Source: Triatoma infestans (taxonomy: Eukaryota > Arthropoda > Insecta > Hemiptera > Reduviidae). From it: 64,000 nucleotides of DNA. This document shows positions 19,079 to 31,374 of this stretch, piece by piece. The notes beneath the pieces are model-generated. The model saw only the letters and a list, made by a program, of their open reading frames with translations, searched no databases and was not told the origin of the DNA. The stretch is from assembly GCA_011037195.1 (NCBI GenBank), contig JAAEAF010014379.1:124001-188000 (forward strand), read 5' to 3'. Position numbers and translations under genes: made by a program. Numbering within the stretch: the stretch's first letter is position 1; each line of letters starts with the position of its first letter.

Positions 19079-20640
19079 TATAGATAGATAGATATATACT
19101 TTATTCACACAGCACCAAAGGTACACAGCAGTGTCAAAAAAATGTTTCCATCATTTACAGAGATACTCGTTTATGGAGTAATAATTTTTATTTTGTAAAA
19201 ATTGTTTAAGTTCATGTTTAAATTTATTTTTTTAATAAAGTTACCTCAAAAGCAAAGACTCAAGAGTATATATGTATATAGTGGGCTTTTTCCGACTTTT
19301 GAAGTTCGATGTCCGCACACCTCCAATAAGTTGTTTTGCCTTGTCTTTATGTTATGTACTTCACCTCTACGCCTAAACTTATTTGGATTTTCTTTTACAA
19401 ATACGGCATATTTAAGGATATAGCCGCTAGGTAGGTTAGAAAGCATAATCGCGGTAATAGTTCGCGACAGCTTGTATTCCTTCTAACTTTGCATATTATT
19501 CTAACTACCTTCTGCTAATACTTACACATTCTCCGCTAGTGGCGCGCTTCCCCACAAAATTATACCATAAGTCATGACTGGATGGAACAGCGCATAGTAG
19601 GCCGTCTTCACTCCTTCAGTGGTCAGTACGTCAGTCAGTCGTCTCATCAAATAACACAGTCCACTTAATTTCTCACATTTTCCCTCAATTAAGGCACCCT
19701 AATTTAATTTAGTATCTAATATTATACCTCGATAGCGCACTGTGCATACCTTTTCTTCTTTCAGTGAGAAGAGTAATTCCTGTGTTTTTGGCGCGTTCAT
19801 TGTTAAATGATTTTCCGCCTGTATTTAGCGAACCGGTTTATCGCTAATTCAGCATGCTTATTGCATTCCATGGAGTTCTCACCAATAGTGACCAATGCTG
19901 TGTCATCTGCGTATTTTAATACCTCTACGTTTTTGATGGAAGATAAATTATTTACATAAAGGGCGAAAAGGAGAGGTCCAAAATCGAACCCTACGGAACT
20001 CCACTTGCTATACTCATTGTCTTGGACTTATGGCCATTAACTTCAACAATTGGACACCTACCAGAAGATAAGATTTGAAGAATTGCAACGCAACTCCTCG
20101 TATGCCATATACTGATAATTTAGCAATCAGCAAGTCATGAGAAATAGGGTCAAACGCCTTTGAAAAATCAAGAAACTTGGCAATAACCCCCCGTTTATAT
20201 TCAAATGCCGGGTAAACATGCTTTGAGAGTAATTCAAGGATACAATCTAATTTTTCAATTATGTTTGCAAAAGTTGGAGTAATGGAAATTGGTCTATAAT
20301 TTGAACAATCCTTTTGTTACCGCTTTTTTTTATAAACAGGAATTACTCTATTCAGTTTTAGTTTTTTTGGAAAACATCTGGTTGAGAATCTTAAATTTAT
20401 AGTATTCAGAAGATGATTTGCTAAAGTGTGTCCTGTATATTTTATAAGTTTAGAATTTATATATAGATATCCAAGGCATTTTCATATTATAGGAAGTTGA
20501 TAGCTTTCAGAACTTCTTCTTCTGTTATGGGTACAGAAAAAAGAATTCCTTATTTGTACTAACAGTTTTAGTGTTCCTACTGATAATCTTCATTATAGAA
20601 AACCGTGATGTGTGGCATTACCTATATTAACGAAAAACTT
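19079..20640 (-). pseudogene. LINE reverse transcriptase and 3' end
   Basis: Minus-strand remains of a non-LTR retrotransposon. A frame reads GPLLFALYVNNLSS and then KYADDTALVTIGEN around 19860-19980 (the GxxLGPLLF and YADD boxes). A C-terminal piece at 19246-19446 includes HNIKTRQNNLLEV. Stops and shifts break it (for example a TAG where Q is expected in GVPQGS). The minus-strand 3' end lies at TAGA repeats near 19080-19095, the usual simple-repeat tail. Upstream limits are uncertain. Confidence 0.8.
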
Positions 20641-20859
20641 ATTGAATTATAAACATTGATTAATTATTTATTAATAGACTGATGCATATCTCCCATGATT
20701 TAAATTTAATTTCAGTAAACATCAGAAAATATTGTTGAACATCAGTTTTTTGATGCTATTGCTGAAGAAAAATCTTTACCTTTTCATTTGCGTCTAGCTC
20801 ATCGCCTGCTTATTTTGACGACAAACCTGCAAATATGTTTACGGTTTAATATGCGGATG

Positions 20860-21070
20860 TGGGTCCGCAGTGCTGAATAACATTTGGTATTTTATCAGTC
20901 TCGCATATTCCTTTATTCCTGAGCGGTTTCGGATTTTCATCGATTTCAGAGCAAATTCACTAAGTTCGTGTAGAGAGTTCACTTCAACGCAATGTTTCTG
21001 TTACAGTCAAACTTGTTATTTTTCAGAGGAGTAAAAGGAATATGCATGCTATGACGATTAAATACCAGAT
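20860..21070 (-). mobile_element. Small foldback with decayed hammerhead-like core
   Basis: Inverted arms 'atttggtattttatc...catattcctttt' (about 20883-20915) and 'aaaaggaatatgcatg...aaataccagat' (about 21027-21070) enclose minus-strand CTCTGAAATCGATGAAAATC and GAAACCGCTCAGG. It is plainly the same family as 29.9-30.06 kb, with the CTGANGA box damaged. Confidence 0.55.
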
Positions 21071-21567
21071 ATTTACGCTTTTTTTTGTTATACAAGTTAA
21101 TGTCGGGAAATCAAGGAAAAAGATTAGTTCTGCGTGTGAGTTCTGTTCCTATATGGACATATTATTACAGAATAGGGAATTGCATTGTAGGTTGACAATT
21201 AATTACAAATTAATATTGAATAAAAACATCACCAATATAAAAACGAGTAGATTTGTGGAAAACAGACGCTGAATTGTGTGATTACTAATTTTTCGGTGTA
21301 AATCAAGAATCTTATTAATATCAGTATGTGATTTAGTGTTATCATTGAGAACCCCTGAAGCTTCTGTAACAATCGTAGAAATATTAGGCTTGGTTTGAGA
21401 TTCCAATAAACTCTAGATTGTATCTCAAGAGATAAAAATTATGAATTTGTTGCTGCCAGTTTGTCTATATAATAAGTAGTCTCTCTGCAACTTGTATTCT
21501 TTTCCCTTAAAGGGTCGATTCAATTAAATTCAAGAGAAGTTCAGATTCTTTCGATGTCAAAGGACCA

Positions 21568-22495
21568 TTAAGCACCATTCACATATACCAACGTAGCGTG
21601 TCCAGCATGTACCAGCAAAGACACACAAAAAATTGTTACATATATTATCTATATGTGTATTCACTTCTACAGACATTGAACGTAATGTGTACGTACAGAC
21701 TCGCGCCAGCAACTGCCAGTATTGTCGTAAAGAATATTTGAACTGTGCTGGCACGGTCTGGGCATGTCTGTAGCATTGGAATGCTTAGTATAAATTAATT
21801 TGTCTGTGCTGGTGCGTATCTGTGTTGTTAGTGAATATTTTTCTTCTGGAATATTCAGAGTATTTGCCGCTAGAGCTTTTCCTATTGTTGACTTACAGAA
21901 GATTCCCCCCGTCACTATTTTTCCCAAAAGAACCGCCATCAACACATGTAAACTTATAATCAGGAACAATATTGCCTTAGCACGTTTGAAAAAGTGTTTT
22001 ATAGTTAAAATAAAGAGAGCCACTGTTAGCTGTAGCTAACGTTATAATGAAGTTAAACTCGGTGTTTTGTTTAGTTATCACCGGTGAAATTTTGGTTGCA
22101 ATGGTTTGAAACTCATATTGGCTTATTCTGAAGTATTTGAAAAATCTGTCTTCATCGTCTACTAGCTCTTTGTAGAGCGTGTAGAATTCTCCTTCTTTTT
22201 TTTTCTTTTTAAATTCATTGGATGCAGAGCAAATCTTCTTTTCCTTTTTTGCTCTACTTCCATACAACTCAGTTTCTTTCCTTCTTCTTCTTCAAGTAAA
22301 ATTGCGACACAGCTAATTCTTCAACCGAAAAGTTTTTAAACGTGCTTGGTAGGTACGTTTGCGTTCAACTCTCTTGTTTTGGCTGTCGGCGTCTGTAAGT
22401 GAGTTGTCGTATGGTGTGAAAACTTGTGTCTATGCCGTGTCTGCCACGTTACGTGCTGGACACGCTTCGTGTTGGTATATGTGAATGGTGCTTTA
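21568..22495 (-). mobile_element. PIF/Harbinger element with TTA duplications
   Basis: The element runs 21571-22492. The first 22 bases (AGCACCATTCACATATACCA and two more) are perfectly inverted at the other end, and similarity continues to about 40 bases. It is flanked by TTA on both sides (21568-21570 and 22493-22495), the 3-base TWA-type duplication of PIF/Harbinger transposons. The interior holds a broken transposase (next entry). At about 920 bases it is an internally deleted copy. Confidence 0.92.
21790..22267 (-). pseudogene. Harbinger (HARBI1-like) transposase remnant
   Basis: Read leftwards from 22267: a basic start, then FFKYFRISQYEFQTIATKIS, the conserved N-terminal helix region of Harbinger nucleases. 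The text then jumps to GSLYFNYKTLF and a stop. A second frame continues with DGGIFCKSTIGKAL-type sequence and AANTLNIPEE, which in the family lies near the end of the DDE nuclease domain. The middle, with most catalytic acids, is deleted and frames are shifted. Not functional. Confidence 0.8.
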
Positions 22496-22599
22496 CCCTT
22501 TAAAATTATGTCATATCTATTGGTAAAAATCATTCAAATAGAAGAAGCTACTTATATTAGGTACTAGTGGAAATTTTCGAACACTAGTGCCACCAAAAG

Positions 22600-25500
22600 A
22601 TAGTTGTTTACAAGTTTTCCCCTCAAATGATGAAAAAAAAAAACTCGTGAATCGTGCATTGCACGTTATTATTGTTGGAAGCACTTTTCAAAAAAAAAAA
22701 TATGCTACTTCAAATTTACTTCCCTTGAATGTTTTTCACTAAAATATTGTTCACTATTAACTTAAATAAATAAAAAAATAACGATTTATTATTCTGTTCA
22801 CAGATCTTTTTGGTAATTTACCACACAGGGGGATGAGTATATAACTGTTTTTGTATGGTGCAAGTGTAACAGGAGTACACAATAACACAAAAACACATAA
22901 TAAACAGAAACAAAAAAAAAAAAAAAAAAAATTATCAAGTTTTATAGTGAAAATGGTAAAAAAAAAAAAAAAAAAAAATTTAAATTAAATTAATAAATAA
23001 AATAATAACTTAGAAATTCATAGCCCATCCGCTCTTTGTGGCCTAAAAGTGGTAAAAAAATTATAATTTTTTTCTAATTTGTATTTTGATATTAATACCA
23101 CTTTTGTAATTAATTATAATCAATTATTTTCTCACCAGATGTAACATATTAGAATTTTGAATTTCTTTTCTTTTTTTTTTTTTTTTTTTTTTTTGTACAA
23201 AAATATACTTGACAAAAACAACAAATTAAGGTAAAGTATTGGGTTTTTTAAAATTAAAAAAATAAAATAAAATAAAAAATTTACAATTACATTTTAATTT
23301 AATATATATGTATATGTTGATGAACACTCTCTATTTACAGCAAATTAAAAAGGGGGGCTATGAATTTTTGTCTTTTTTTTTTCTTTTTTAATCACGAAAT
23401 CATAAAATTAGTATGAATTTTTTTTTTTTTTTTTTTTTTGTGACTCCTAGTTTTTACTTATGTGTAAAACATTATTCGAAAATATGAAGTCCATCAAAAA
23501 AATTTTTTTTTTTTTTTTCTTAGGTTCAAACTATTAACTATTGTTGGTATTACTTACACAAATTTATATTTTATTTGTTATACATTTTATTATAATATAT
23601 ATATATTATAAATTTTAAAAAAAAATAAAATGGAAACTATATTATATAATAATAATCTTGCATTCATATTGTGTCATTTTTTTTTTTTTTTTTTTTTTTT
23701 TTGTAATTTTTTTACAATACTTATTAAAGTTTATTGTTTATAAATATTAAAACTAGTACTTTTTTTTTTTTTTTTTGCTTTTTAAAGGTTCCACATATTA
23801 TGTTTCATAATTTATATATACATAATGATATAAATGTTTTTTGTTTTAATTACGTTTATTATTATTATTATTATTATTATATTTTTTTTTTTATATGATT
23901 AATTTCTGGGAGTGTGTGATTACCAACTTTTGTGATAAAATAGATATTCAAAATAATCAACGTAGAAAATAGAAGGTGAATTAAAATTTAAAAAAAAAAA
24001 AAAAAAGAAATATTCCATACTTAATTTGTATTTAAAGTAAATGCTTATAAGAACTTTTTTTTTTTTTTTTAATTATATATATAACTGGCCTACAATTATT
24101 TATTTCAAAATAATATTTAAGAACGAAGTTGAAAAAAAAAAAAATTATAATGAAAAAATAAAATTCTTAAATAAAGCTATTTCTATTATTATAGTGCGAT
24201 GAAAACAATTTGTCATAAATTTATTAAACCCTAAAAAAAAAAAAAAGCACACAGATTATAATTATTATTATTTTGTATTGGTGGAAACTGTTGGAAATGT
24301 TTATGTATTTTTTTTATAATGGAAGAAGCCATCTTGACTTTCTTTGGAGCTAGACATGGTTGCTGGATTATATTTGAAAAAAGCTCCTTGATATATGTAT
24401 AAGACTAAAGATATTTCATATATATATTCACTTGTCTCTTGAAACAAGAAACAAGAAAAACAAACCTTTGGGTAATCTAGTTTTTTTTTTTTTTTACATC
24501 ACTTTGCTTCCAATTTTGTCCAACCATCATCATATAATGGAATCCGTGAAAAAGATAATAATATCTAATAAAATATCTGTCCTTTATTGTTCATGTTATA
24601 TTGAGTTTTATGGAACTTTTTTAACTCCTCAAATCGAATCCGAAGATCTTGCTATTTCTCAGAATCGAAGAAAAGATGAAAAATAATATTATAATTTTCA
24701 TACATAATTTTCCCGAAGATTGCAAATACCAGCTGTTTTGGAATAACAGCTATTTGGTAGGCATTGGGAATTTCTACGAAGCAGAAATGTTAAGTATAAC
24801 CTAATATAAACAAAACAGCAATATTAAGTTTTATAAAAGTCAAGATAGTTTTACCTAAAAAAAAAAAAAATACATAACACTCTTCCATTATTTCCAACTT
24901 TTATAACGAAATTATGTTTTTTTTTCTTAATATACCTAAATATGACATCATAAATCAGTTGTTTAGTTTTGCATTTTTACAAGTAAAACAGAATGCTCAC
25001 TAGTAAAATTCCAGAATTTCAAATTTTCTTCTTGTAACAATTTAAATGTTAATTTATAATAAAAAAAATAAATAAATAAACGATCTATTCTATAATTATT
25101 TTTAAACTAAATAAAATAAAGCTGACTTAGAAAAAATTAGTAAAATATTTTTTTTTAATTTGTTTAATAACCTATGTAAATTATATTAATAACATAACCT
25201 ATACGTACATTTATGTTGTATTTTCCATAATTTTGATTTTTTTTTTTTAATTTGTTAAACAAATGTGTATAAAAAGAAACTGTTTCGCTTATTTTTTTTT
25301 TTCTGACAGCTATTTAAATATAAAGAAAAAATGCAGTTATTGTCGATTGCATTTATGTTAGTGCACCTATTTGTTATTTACTTCTTTACTATATAGCGAA
25401 GAAAAGATCGTATTAAGAATTTAAGCTATTCATTTTTTAATATTTATTACTTTTTTTTTCAGTTGCCAAAGTAATTGAAATAAAGTACTAAAACAAGGAA
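22600..25500. repeat. Homopolymer-rich region, no gene
   Basis: About 2.9 kb crowded with mononucleotide runs: A-runs near 22912 and 22958, T-runs of 15-26 bases near 23168, 23419, 23502, 23678, 23761 and 24480, many more of 10-14 bases, and an (ATT)n block near 23860. No frame with a protein motif; a short frame at 24432-24686 is not convincing. It could be a long untranslated region of an unrecognised transcript, or simply low-complexity DNA. Confidence 0.6.
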
Positions 25501-25559
25501 CAAGAAATGAAAAGTCACTGTTTCCTTTACATTCCTTTGCTTCGATCTAATTGGGACGG

Positions 25560-26128
25560 AAATCATTTTCATTTTTTATGGAGAAAATCACAAAAACTAA
25601 AAAAATTACTTAGATTTACATTATAATAGAAAAAAAAAAGAAGGCTACTCTTCATTTTTAATCTAGACAATGCTTAACTATATATAAATAAAATTCAAAG
25701 ATTTATTTATCTTTTTTCTACATTATATATCTTTGCAAGCTATTATGATAATTCTTGGCATATTATTCGCCCAAATATGTTTCTGGCATAATGCTTGATA
25801 TGATATTTTTCCTTCCCTCCTATTTCAGGAGTGGGTTCAGATTTTTTATATTTGTTTTTCAGCTAGAAGTTTTAGAGGGCTGCGAATAATAATATTATCC
25901 TATGTACTAACTTAGATACAATGATAAAGTGATAAATGTAAGACTATTGAAGGATAGATTCAAATAGCAATCCATCCTATATAATCATTATTTTTATAAG
26001 CATTTATATGTCTAACTACCAACATACACTTCAAGAACTGTTATCTAAATCTTGTCAATAAAATTTACGGGCCTATTTCATTTGTTGGTATTTGACTGAA
26101 TATTGTATTTGATATATTTTTGAAAGTA
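25560..26128. repeat. Left arm of a large inverted repeat
   Basis: This arm is the reverse complement, with scattered differences, of 30206-30715. Landmarks include 'tatggagaaaatcacaaaaact', 'ttagagggctgcgaata', 'cttgtcaataaaatttacggg' and 'tgaatattgtatttgatatat'. Together the arms enclose about 4 kb of broken LINEs. Confidence 0.85.
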
Positions 26129-26149
26129 GAATAAAAAGAATAGAAGCGG

Positions 26150-27530
26150 GGGGGGAGCCTCATTCCACTGCGACCTACAAATTGAGGTCTATTGTGGATC
26201 CCCTTAAGTTACAGAACAGCCCCCAGCTTTGCCCTCCTAATCAATCCTAGCAAAGCTGAGAGCGGCTCCGTCATGAAGCTTCAGCTTCGGGATTGCCCGT
26301 CCCAAATTGAAGAAACCTAATCCTCGCCAGGCCGGCGCACTCACAAAGGATGTGCGCCGGGGTCTCCTCCTCTACCTTGCAGAATCGGCATACCGCACTA
26401 TCCGCAAGTTGTAGGTGGTGCATGTGTCTATTCAGCCTACAATGCCCTGTTAGTAGACCCACAATTAACCTTATATCCCTTCGGGTTTGGCTCAGTAGGT
26501 CTTTGGTAAATTTAGGCAAATGTCTTTTAATGAAGAGCTTTGCCTGCCTCTGTCCTGGTGTTCCCTCCCACCAACGCAGACGCTGATCTTCTATCCACCC
26601 CCTGATAGAAGTTTGAATGAGGCTCCTGGACAAGCCGCAGAAGGGTTCGGGGCCTATAAAGGTATCCTGCGAGCCCTCCCTCGCTAGGGCATCCGCCCTC
26701 TCATTGCCCAGGAACCCCGCATGTCCCGGCACCCAGGCGAGTGTCAGTTTATTCCGAGTACCCACCTCGGTGAGGGCAAGTAGGCAGTCCCACACCAGTC
26801 TTGAGACTATTTGGTGTGAGGAAAGTGCCTTCAGGGCTGCCTGACTGTCGGAGTATATGGCCACTCTTCTACTCACTATCCTTTGCCTTATAATCTCCCT
26901 AGCGCAGAGTTGTAACGCCACGGCTTCAGCCTGAAACACCGTGGCGTACTTCCCTAGGCTGGCCTTAATTTTAACTTTAGGCCTGCCCCCGTAGACCCCA
27001 GCTCCGACCCCAGTCGGAGTTTTGGATCTATCTGTATACCAGATCGAGTTACCGAACAGGGGTGGGTCGCAGCCCCATTCGCCTCTGCTCGGTATGACAA
27101 TATGGAAGTTCCTTTCGAAGAAATACTTAGGAACCATCCTATCCGTTGGCATCCCCAGAAGGTAGTCCGCCTTGATTTCCTTAATCAACCTCTGGTTATT
27201 ACGATCATGCCTAGAGGTGATGGAAGGCGGCCCCTGCAGGAGCCTATGTATTCCCATTCTGACTTCGCCTAGAACGAGAATGTGTAATGATGGCAGATTG
27301 AGGAGGACTTCCAACGCCGCAGTCGGGGTGGTCTTCATGGCCCCCGTGGAACCAAGGCACGCTCACCTTTGGATCCCACCGAGCCTTTGCACTGCTCCCT
27401 TCTGCAACGTTTTGGTCCACCAAACTACCAACCCATATGTAACCATGGGTCTGATGATCCTGGTGTAGATCCATAGTGACAAACTTGGGCGCAAGCCCCA
27501 GTTTCTCCCACAAAGCCGTCTGCATCTATT
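26150..27530 (-). pseudogene. R1-like LINE: RT end, RNase H, zinc knuckle
   Basis: A 3' fragment of a non-LTR element related to the R1 clade. In one minus-strand frame from 27530 come the end of the reverse transcriptase (LWIYTRIIRPMVTYG, then VVWWTKTLQKGAVQRL), a stop TGA at 27363-27365 where Leu is expected, then 355 aa from ATG 27338. These hold an RNase H domain: YTDRSK (normally YTDGSK), the Glu in FQAEAVAL, YSDSQAALKAL, and WVPGHAGFLGNERAD. A long C-terminal region follows, with CRFCKVEEETPAHILCECAG. The 3' end is near 26150. The stop and the R in YTDRSK mark it as dead. Two worse copies lie at 59.07-59.77 and 62.44-62.96 kb. Confidence 0.9.
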
Positions 27531-28800
27531 AAATGACGCATCGGCTCTGTGAGAACTTTGTCAATGTGTTGATTCCAGTGAGTCTTCGGTCGAAAGTCAC
27601 GCCATGTCCCATTTGTTCCTCTGGTATTAACTGATTAGATTCAACCCAGAATAAAGTCTTATAGATAATACCAGTAAAGAGCTTAGCTATATTGCTGAAA
27701 ATCGCAATGCCTCGGTAATTATATGGATCAAGTGGATCTCCTGTTGTGTGTGTTAATTTCATTCTGATCCACGACCGTTACTCGGCATGTAATATTACGT
27801 TAAATAATTTAACAAAAATTCTATCCAAGATGAATTGAGGAATTTCAAACATTCATTTGGCATAAGGTACTGCTAGACCTACTGCCTTGTTCAATTTACT
27901 CTTTTTAATACTTGCCAAAACCTCATCTAAGGTGATATCGACATCAAGGATAGGGTCAAATGGACCAAAAAATTTAAATTCATTAATGAATTTTAGGGGG
28001 AGAATAGAATTATAAAATGTTTCCCACTCTTCAAGGGGGAATTTGATTCCGAGAACAAACCTAGAACCTGAATTTATTAATTGTAGACCAAAATTCACTA
28101 GGATTATTTACATCTCGCAATTTAATTCTCAAACTGTCAAAATACATTTTTTTTGCACTTTTAATAATAAATCTGTATTTTTTTAAGTGCACAATATTTA
28201 GCTAACGAATTACCACAGAAACCGTCTTTCTTACATTGAACAAGTTGTCTCTTGACGTGTCTTCTGGCTATAAAACATTCCTGAATCCTGATTAAACCAA
28301 GATTTATTATCAATGCCTTTACTACCGGATTTTAAAACAAGTGTCTTATCGATCAAAATTCCTGATGCCCTCATAAATTTGTGTATACATTCCAGAAAAA
28401 GGTCATAATTCATATTAGGATCCTCAGAAAACTCTAATAGTCCACTGGATTCATTCACAAGAGCTCTAAATTTTTCCAAGATTACTATTTCTCCTTAAAC
28501 AGCTAACTTAATTAGGTACAGAGTTATTTAATTGTCTAGACTTTGGAGAAGTGGATAACACTGTGAGTATACAAAGATTGTGAATAGTAAAACAATAATT
28601 ATTTAACGCTACAAAGTTATCAATAAACTGACAAAGAGACATATTGGCCCAAACTAAGTCCACCACACTACAACCGTTTTTGTTAAAACAAGTAAATTTT
28701 CCCAAATTATCTGCAATACATCGGCCATTACAAAAAAAAAACATATTTATCCATTAGTTCAACAAGAAGAGATCGCCTTTTATTAACTGTTCTATCTTGA
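27531..28800 (-). pseudogene. LINE endonuclease and early RT fragments
   Basis: Read leftwards from 28744: GCSVVDLVWANMSLCQFI, the C-terminal part of an AP-type endonuclease domain. A linker with LLEFSEDPNMNYDLFLECIH (28231-28479) follows, then VDITLDEVLASIKKSKLNKA (27853-28098) and NYRGIAIFSNIAKLF with QLIPEEQMG (27529-27762), the first reverse transcriptase boxes. Frames are broken between pieces. It stops at about 27530 where the R1-like copy begins. The wording matches the family at 15.5-16.5 kb, of which this would be the 5' half. Confidence 0.8.
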
Positions 28801-28864
28801 GAATTTCTAATACCCATGAAACAAGTATTTTCAAATAATTTATCCTCCAAACAATTAAGTAAAC

Positions 28865-29260
28865 CAATCCGTCACTTACGGATCGGAAACCTGGACCCTC
28901 TCAAAAAAAGATGAAGAAGACTTAATGGTGGTCGAGCGGAAAGTCCTTCATAAGATCTACGGAGTGGTCAGAGATGGTAATGTCTGGAGAAGAAGGACGA
29001 ACCAGAAAATAGTCTGTACATGGAACCAGATTTGGTAAAATTTGTAAAGCTAGGAAGGTTGCGCTGGGCTGGACACCTTGCGAGGATGGAAGATAGCCGA
29101 TAGCAAAAAAGATTGAAGAGGAGAAGCTGAAGGCAAGAGGCATATAGGGCGACCTAAGCTGAGATGGTCAGAGGGAGTAAGAAAGAATGCCGCAGTCATC
29201 CTTGGCACGAGCAACTGGAAGGCAGCTGCACAGAGCAGGGAAAATCTTTCTCTAAACTGA
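28865..29260 (+). pseudogene. LINE RT C-terminal fragment (RTE/L2-like)
   Basis: On the plus strand a frame reads VTYGSETWTLSKKDEEDL, then VVERKVLHKIYGVVRDGN, the classic YGSETW and ERK.LR.IYG region after the RT domain of RTE-like and related LINEs. Later pieces (ARKVALGW-type, NWKAAAQ-type) are in shifted frames. It is pseudogenised and opposite in strand to its left neighbours. Confidence 0.75.
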
Positions 29261-29299
29261 CATCAGTGGATTGATTACTCAACGATTAACAATCTCTTA

Positions 29300-29860
29300 T
29301 ATATAAAGTACTCAACTCTTCATATAACATCCGCTATAGATTGATATGTCCCTTGGCTAATGGTAGTTCATATGTAAATATTAGGTGTAATATCATTAAA
29401 ACCAGATTGATAGCTCAAATTAGAGTAGCTAGTGTTCGCCACCCCAGGATTTTTTATAATGGAATAGCCCATATATTTGATCCTAAAAGAGTTGCTTTAC
29501 TTGTGCGGAGGGCAAAAATGATAATGTAATGCATTTCATTTTTGAATGCCCTTATATAATATTTGAGAAGGAGATTGTTAAATAGGTATTTACCTTCACA
29601 CAGTTCTTATGTTTTTGCTACACCTTACTAGATATAGAAAATAAAAAAAGTTAAACCACTTATTTTATTTTATCCCTGAGGCTTTGGAGGAAAGATATAC
29701 ACAGGTTTGTAAGGTCTTATTTAATGCCTACGAGGACATCGCTCAAACTCCTTCCCTAAATTAATTTGTATAAATGTATAAAATCTATTTAAATCATCGT
29801 TACTATCCACTTTATTATTCAAGTATTTAATATTATTTTATTGCTTTGAAGATTAAGCTG
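29300..29860 (+). pseudogene. 3' end of a LINE, + strand
   Basis: IRCNIIKTRLIAQIRVASV and FYNGIAHIFDPK at 29380-29500 resemble IDKIRLISQLRVSSGKTIKI in the minus-strand LINE at 15.5 kb, so this is the same family in the other orientation. A worn zinc-knuckle frame and an AT-rich tail follow. Confidence 0.65.
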
Positions 29861-29889
29861 TGATGTTTCTTCTTGTAACGTTTGTATTT

Positions 29890-30075
29890 TTTGAAAATGT
29901 GGCTGGGACCGCATTGCTGGATAACATCCGGTATACTTTTCGTTAAGTTAACTCTCTACATGAACTTGGTGAATTTGCTCTGACGATGGATGAATATCTG
30001 AAACCGGTCAGGAACATAACTAATATGCATGCTACGACGGATAAAATACCGGATGTTTGTATTTTTTGTTCCGCT
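29890..30075 (+). mobile_element. Small foldback with hammerhead-like motif (copy C)
   Basis: Arms 'catccggtat' (about 29925-29935) and 'ataccggatg' (about 30045-30055) are inverted. Between them are CTACATGAACTTGGTGAATT, the ribozyme-like core, and 'atgcatgctacgacggataaaa'. The family is shared with 6.5, 16.6 and 20.9 kb. Confidence 0.6.
29980..30009 (+). ncRNA. Hammerhead ribozyme-like motif (copy C)
   Basis: CTGACGA (29980-29986), an extra T, stem II GGAT with ATCT around GAAT (29988-29999, one G-T pair), GAAA (30000-30003), CCGG and the triplet GTC ending at 30009. Stem I is only two pairs beside the core (CT with AG). The catalytic bases are intact. Confidence 0.6.
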
Positions 30076-30205
30076 TTCAGCAGAGGTCACTCTCTTGCTA
30101 GAAATGTATAGTTTCTTTAGTCAATAAATAAATAAATAAATGAAATTTCTCAAGAAATGTTTCAAGTAATTGGACCAGCCATTTCAAGAGGTTTTGAAGC
30201 TCTTT

Positions 30206-30715
30206 CAAAGATATATAAAATACAATATTCAATCAAATATCAACAAATGAAATTAGCCCGTAAATTTTATTGACAAGATTAGTTAAAAGTTCTTGACTAA
30301 TAACTAAGTTGGTAGTTACATATAAATGCTTATATACATAATGATTATATAGGATGGATTATTTATTTGAATTTATCCTTTAATAACCTTAAATTTCTTA
30401 TTTTAACATTGTATCTGAGTTATTACATACGAGAATATTAATATTCGCAGCCCTCTATAGCTTCTAGCTGCAAAATAAATGTAAAAAATCTAAACCCTCT
30501 CCTGAAAAAGAAAGGAGGGAAAAATATCATATCAAGCATTATACCAGAAAAATAGCTTGCGAAAGAAATATAATGTAGAAAAATATAAATAAATATTTGA
30601 ATTTTATTAATTAATATATATATTCATTTCTAGCTTAAAAATAAAGTGTACGCTTCTTTTTTTTAAAATAATGTACATCTAAGTAATTTTTTCAGTTTTT
30701 GTGATTTTCTCCATA
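30206..30715. repeat. Right arm of a large inverted repeat
   Basis: Inverted partner of 25560-26128. Its outer edge runs straight into a family X piece ('ttttgtgattttctccataa'). Confidence 0.85.
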
Positions 30716-30840
30716 AACACCGAAGAATTTTATTAAATTTGATATATTTACTATATAGTTTTGTCAATTACAATTTTGAAAGCTTGAGTAAGAGAAAGTT
30801 GTGTCAGTGTTTCACACCAGGCTTTTTTTTGTTTTCTAAT
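30690..30840. repeat. Family X repeat end
   Basis: Contains 'gattttctccataaacaccgaagaatttta' and the terminal-type string 'gagtaagagaaagttgtgtcagtgtttcacacca', as at 42.2-42.5 kb. Confidence 0.55.
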
Positions 30841-31374
30841 TAATAAAGTAACATTAAAATTAGTATATTTATAGTTATAAAAATGGCCACCAGATCACAA
30901 CACCTACTGAGAAATCAATTTTATTTATGGTTATATAGTTTGTCACTAGGTGTCGCTACTTCCAAAGACTTATTGGGAGTCCATTACGCGAACTACTCTG
31001 TCCTATCACAAAGACGTATTTTAAACTATGGAAAAATTGTTCACATCAGAGGATGGCGCTGTGATCGGGTTGGCGAATTTTGGAACTACAATTCTGTATA
31101 TCTAGAAGCTTATGCTTTCTAGCGGCAATTATTGGAACTACTATAAATCCAGATTGAGTAAGTGCTGATATCTGGCGGTTAATTCAAAAACGTTAATTTC
31201 AGTCGTTTTTTTTTTTATTTTTTTATTTCAACTAGAATGTAAAATTTGATTTTTTTTTGTTTGTTTTATAAGAATAGTCCTAATTTTTTGGTATAAAGTT
31301 CATCTACAACAATTACATTCTTAAAACAGTTAGAAAAAAAAAATTGTATTTGTTCCAAACTTTTTACCAGCAGT

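Noticed and set aside
26350..27468. Plus-strand frames of 75-98 aa over the R1-like LINE
   Set aside because: Antisense shadows of the RNase H coding region.
30883..31122. 79-aa plus-strand frame starting MATRSQHLL
   Set aside because: No recognisable domain, no splice context, and adjoining sequence is repeat. Cannot be supported as a gene.
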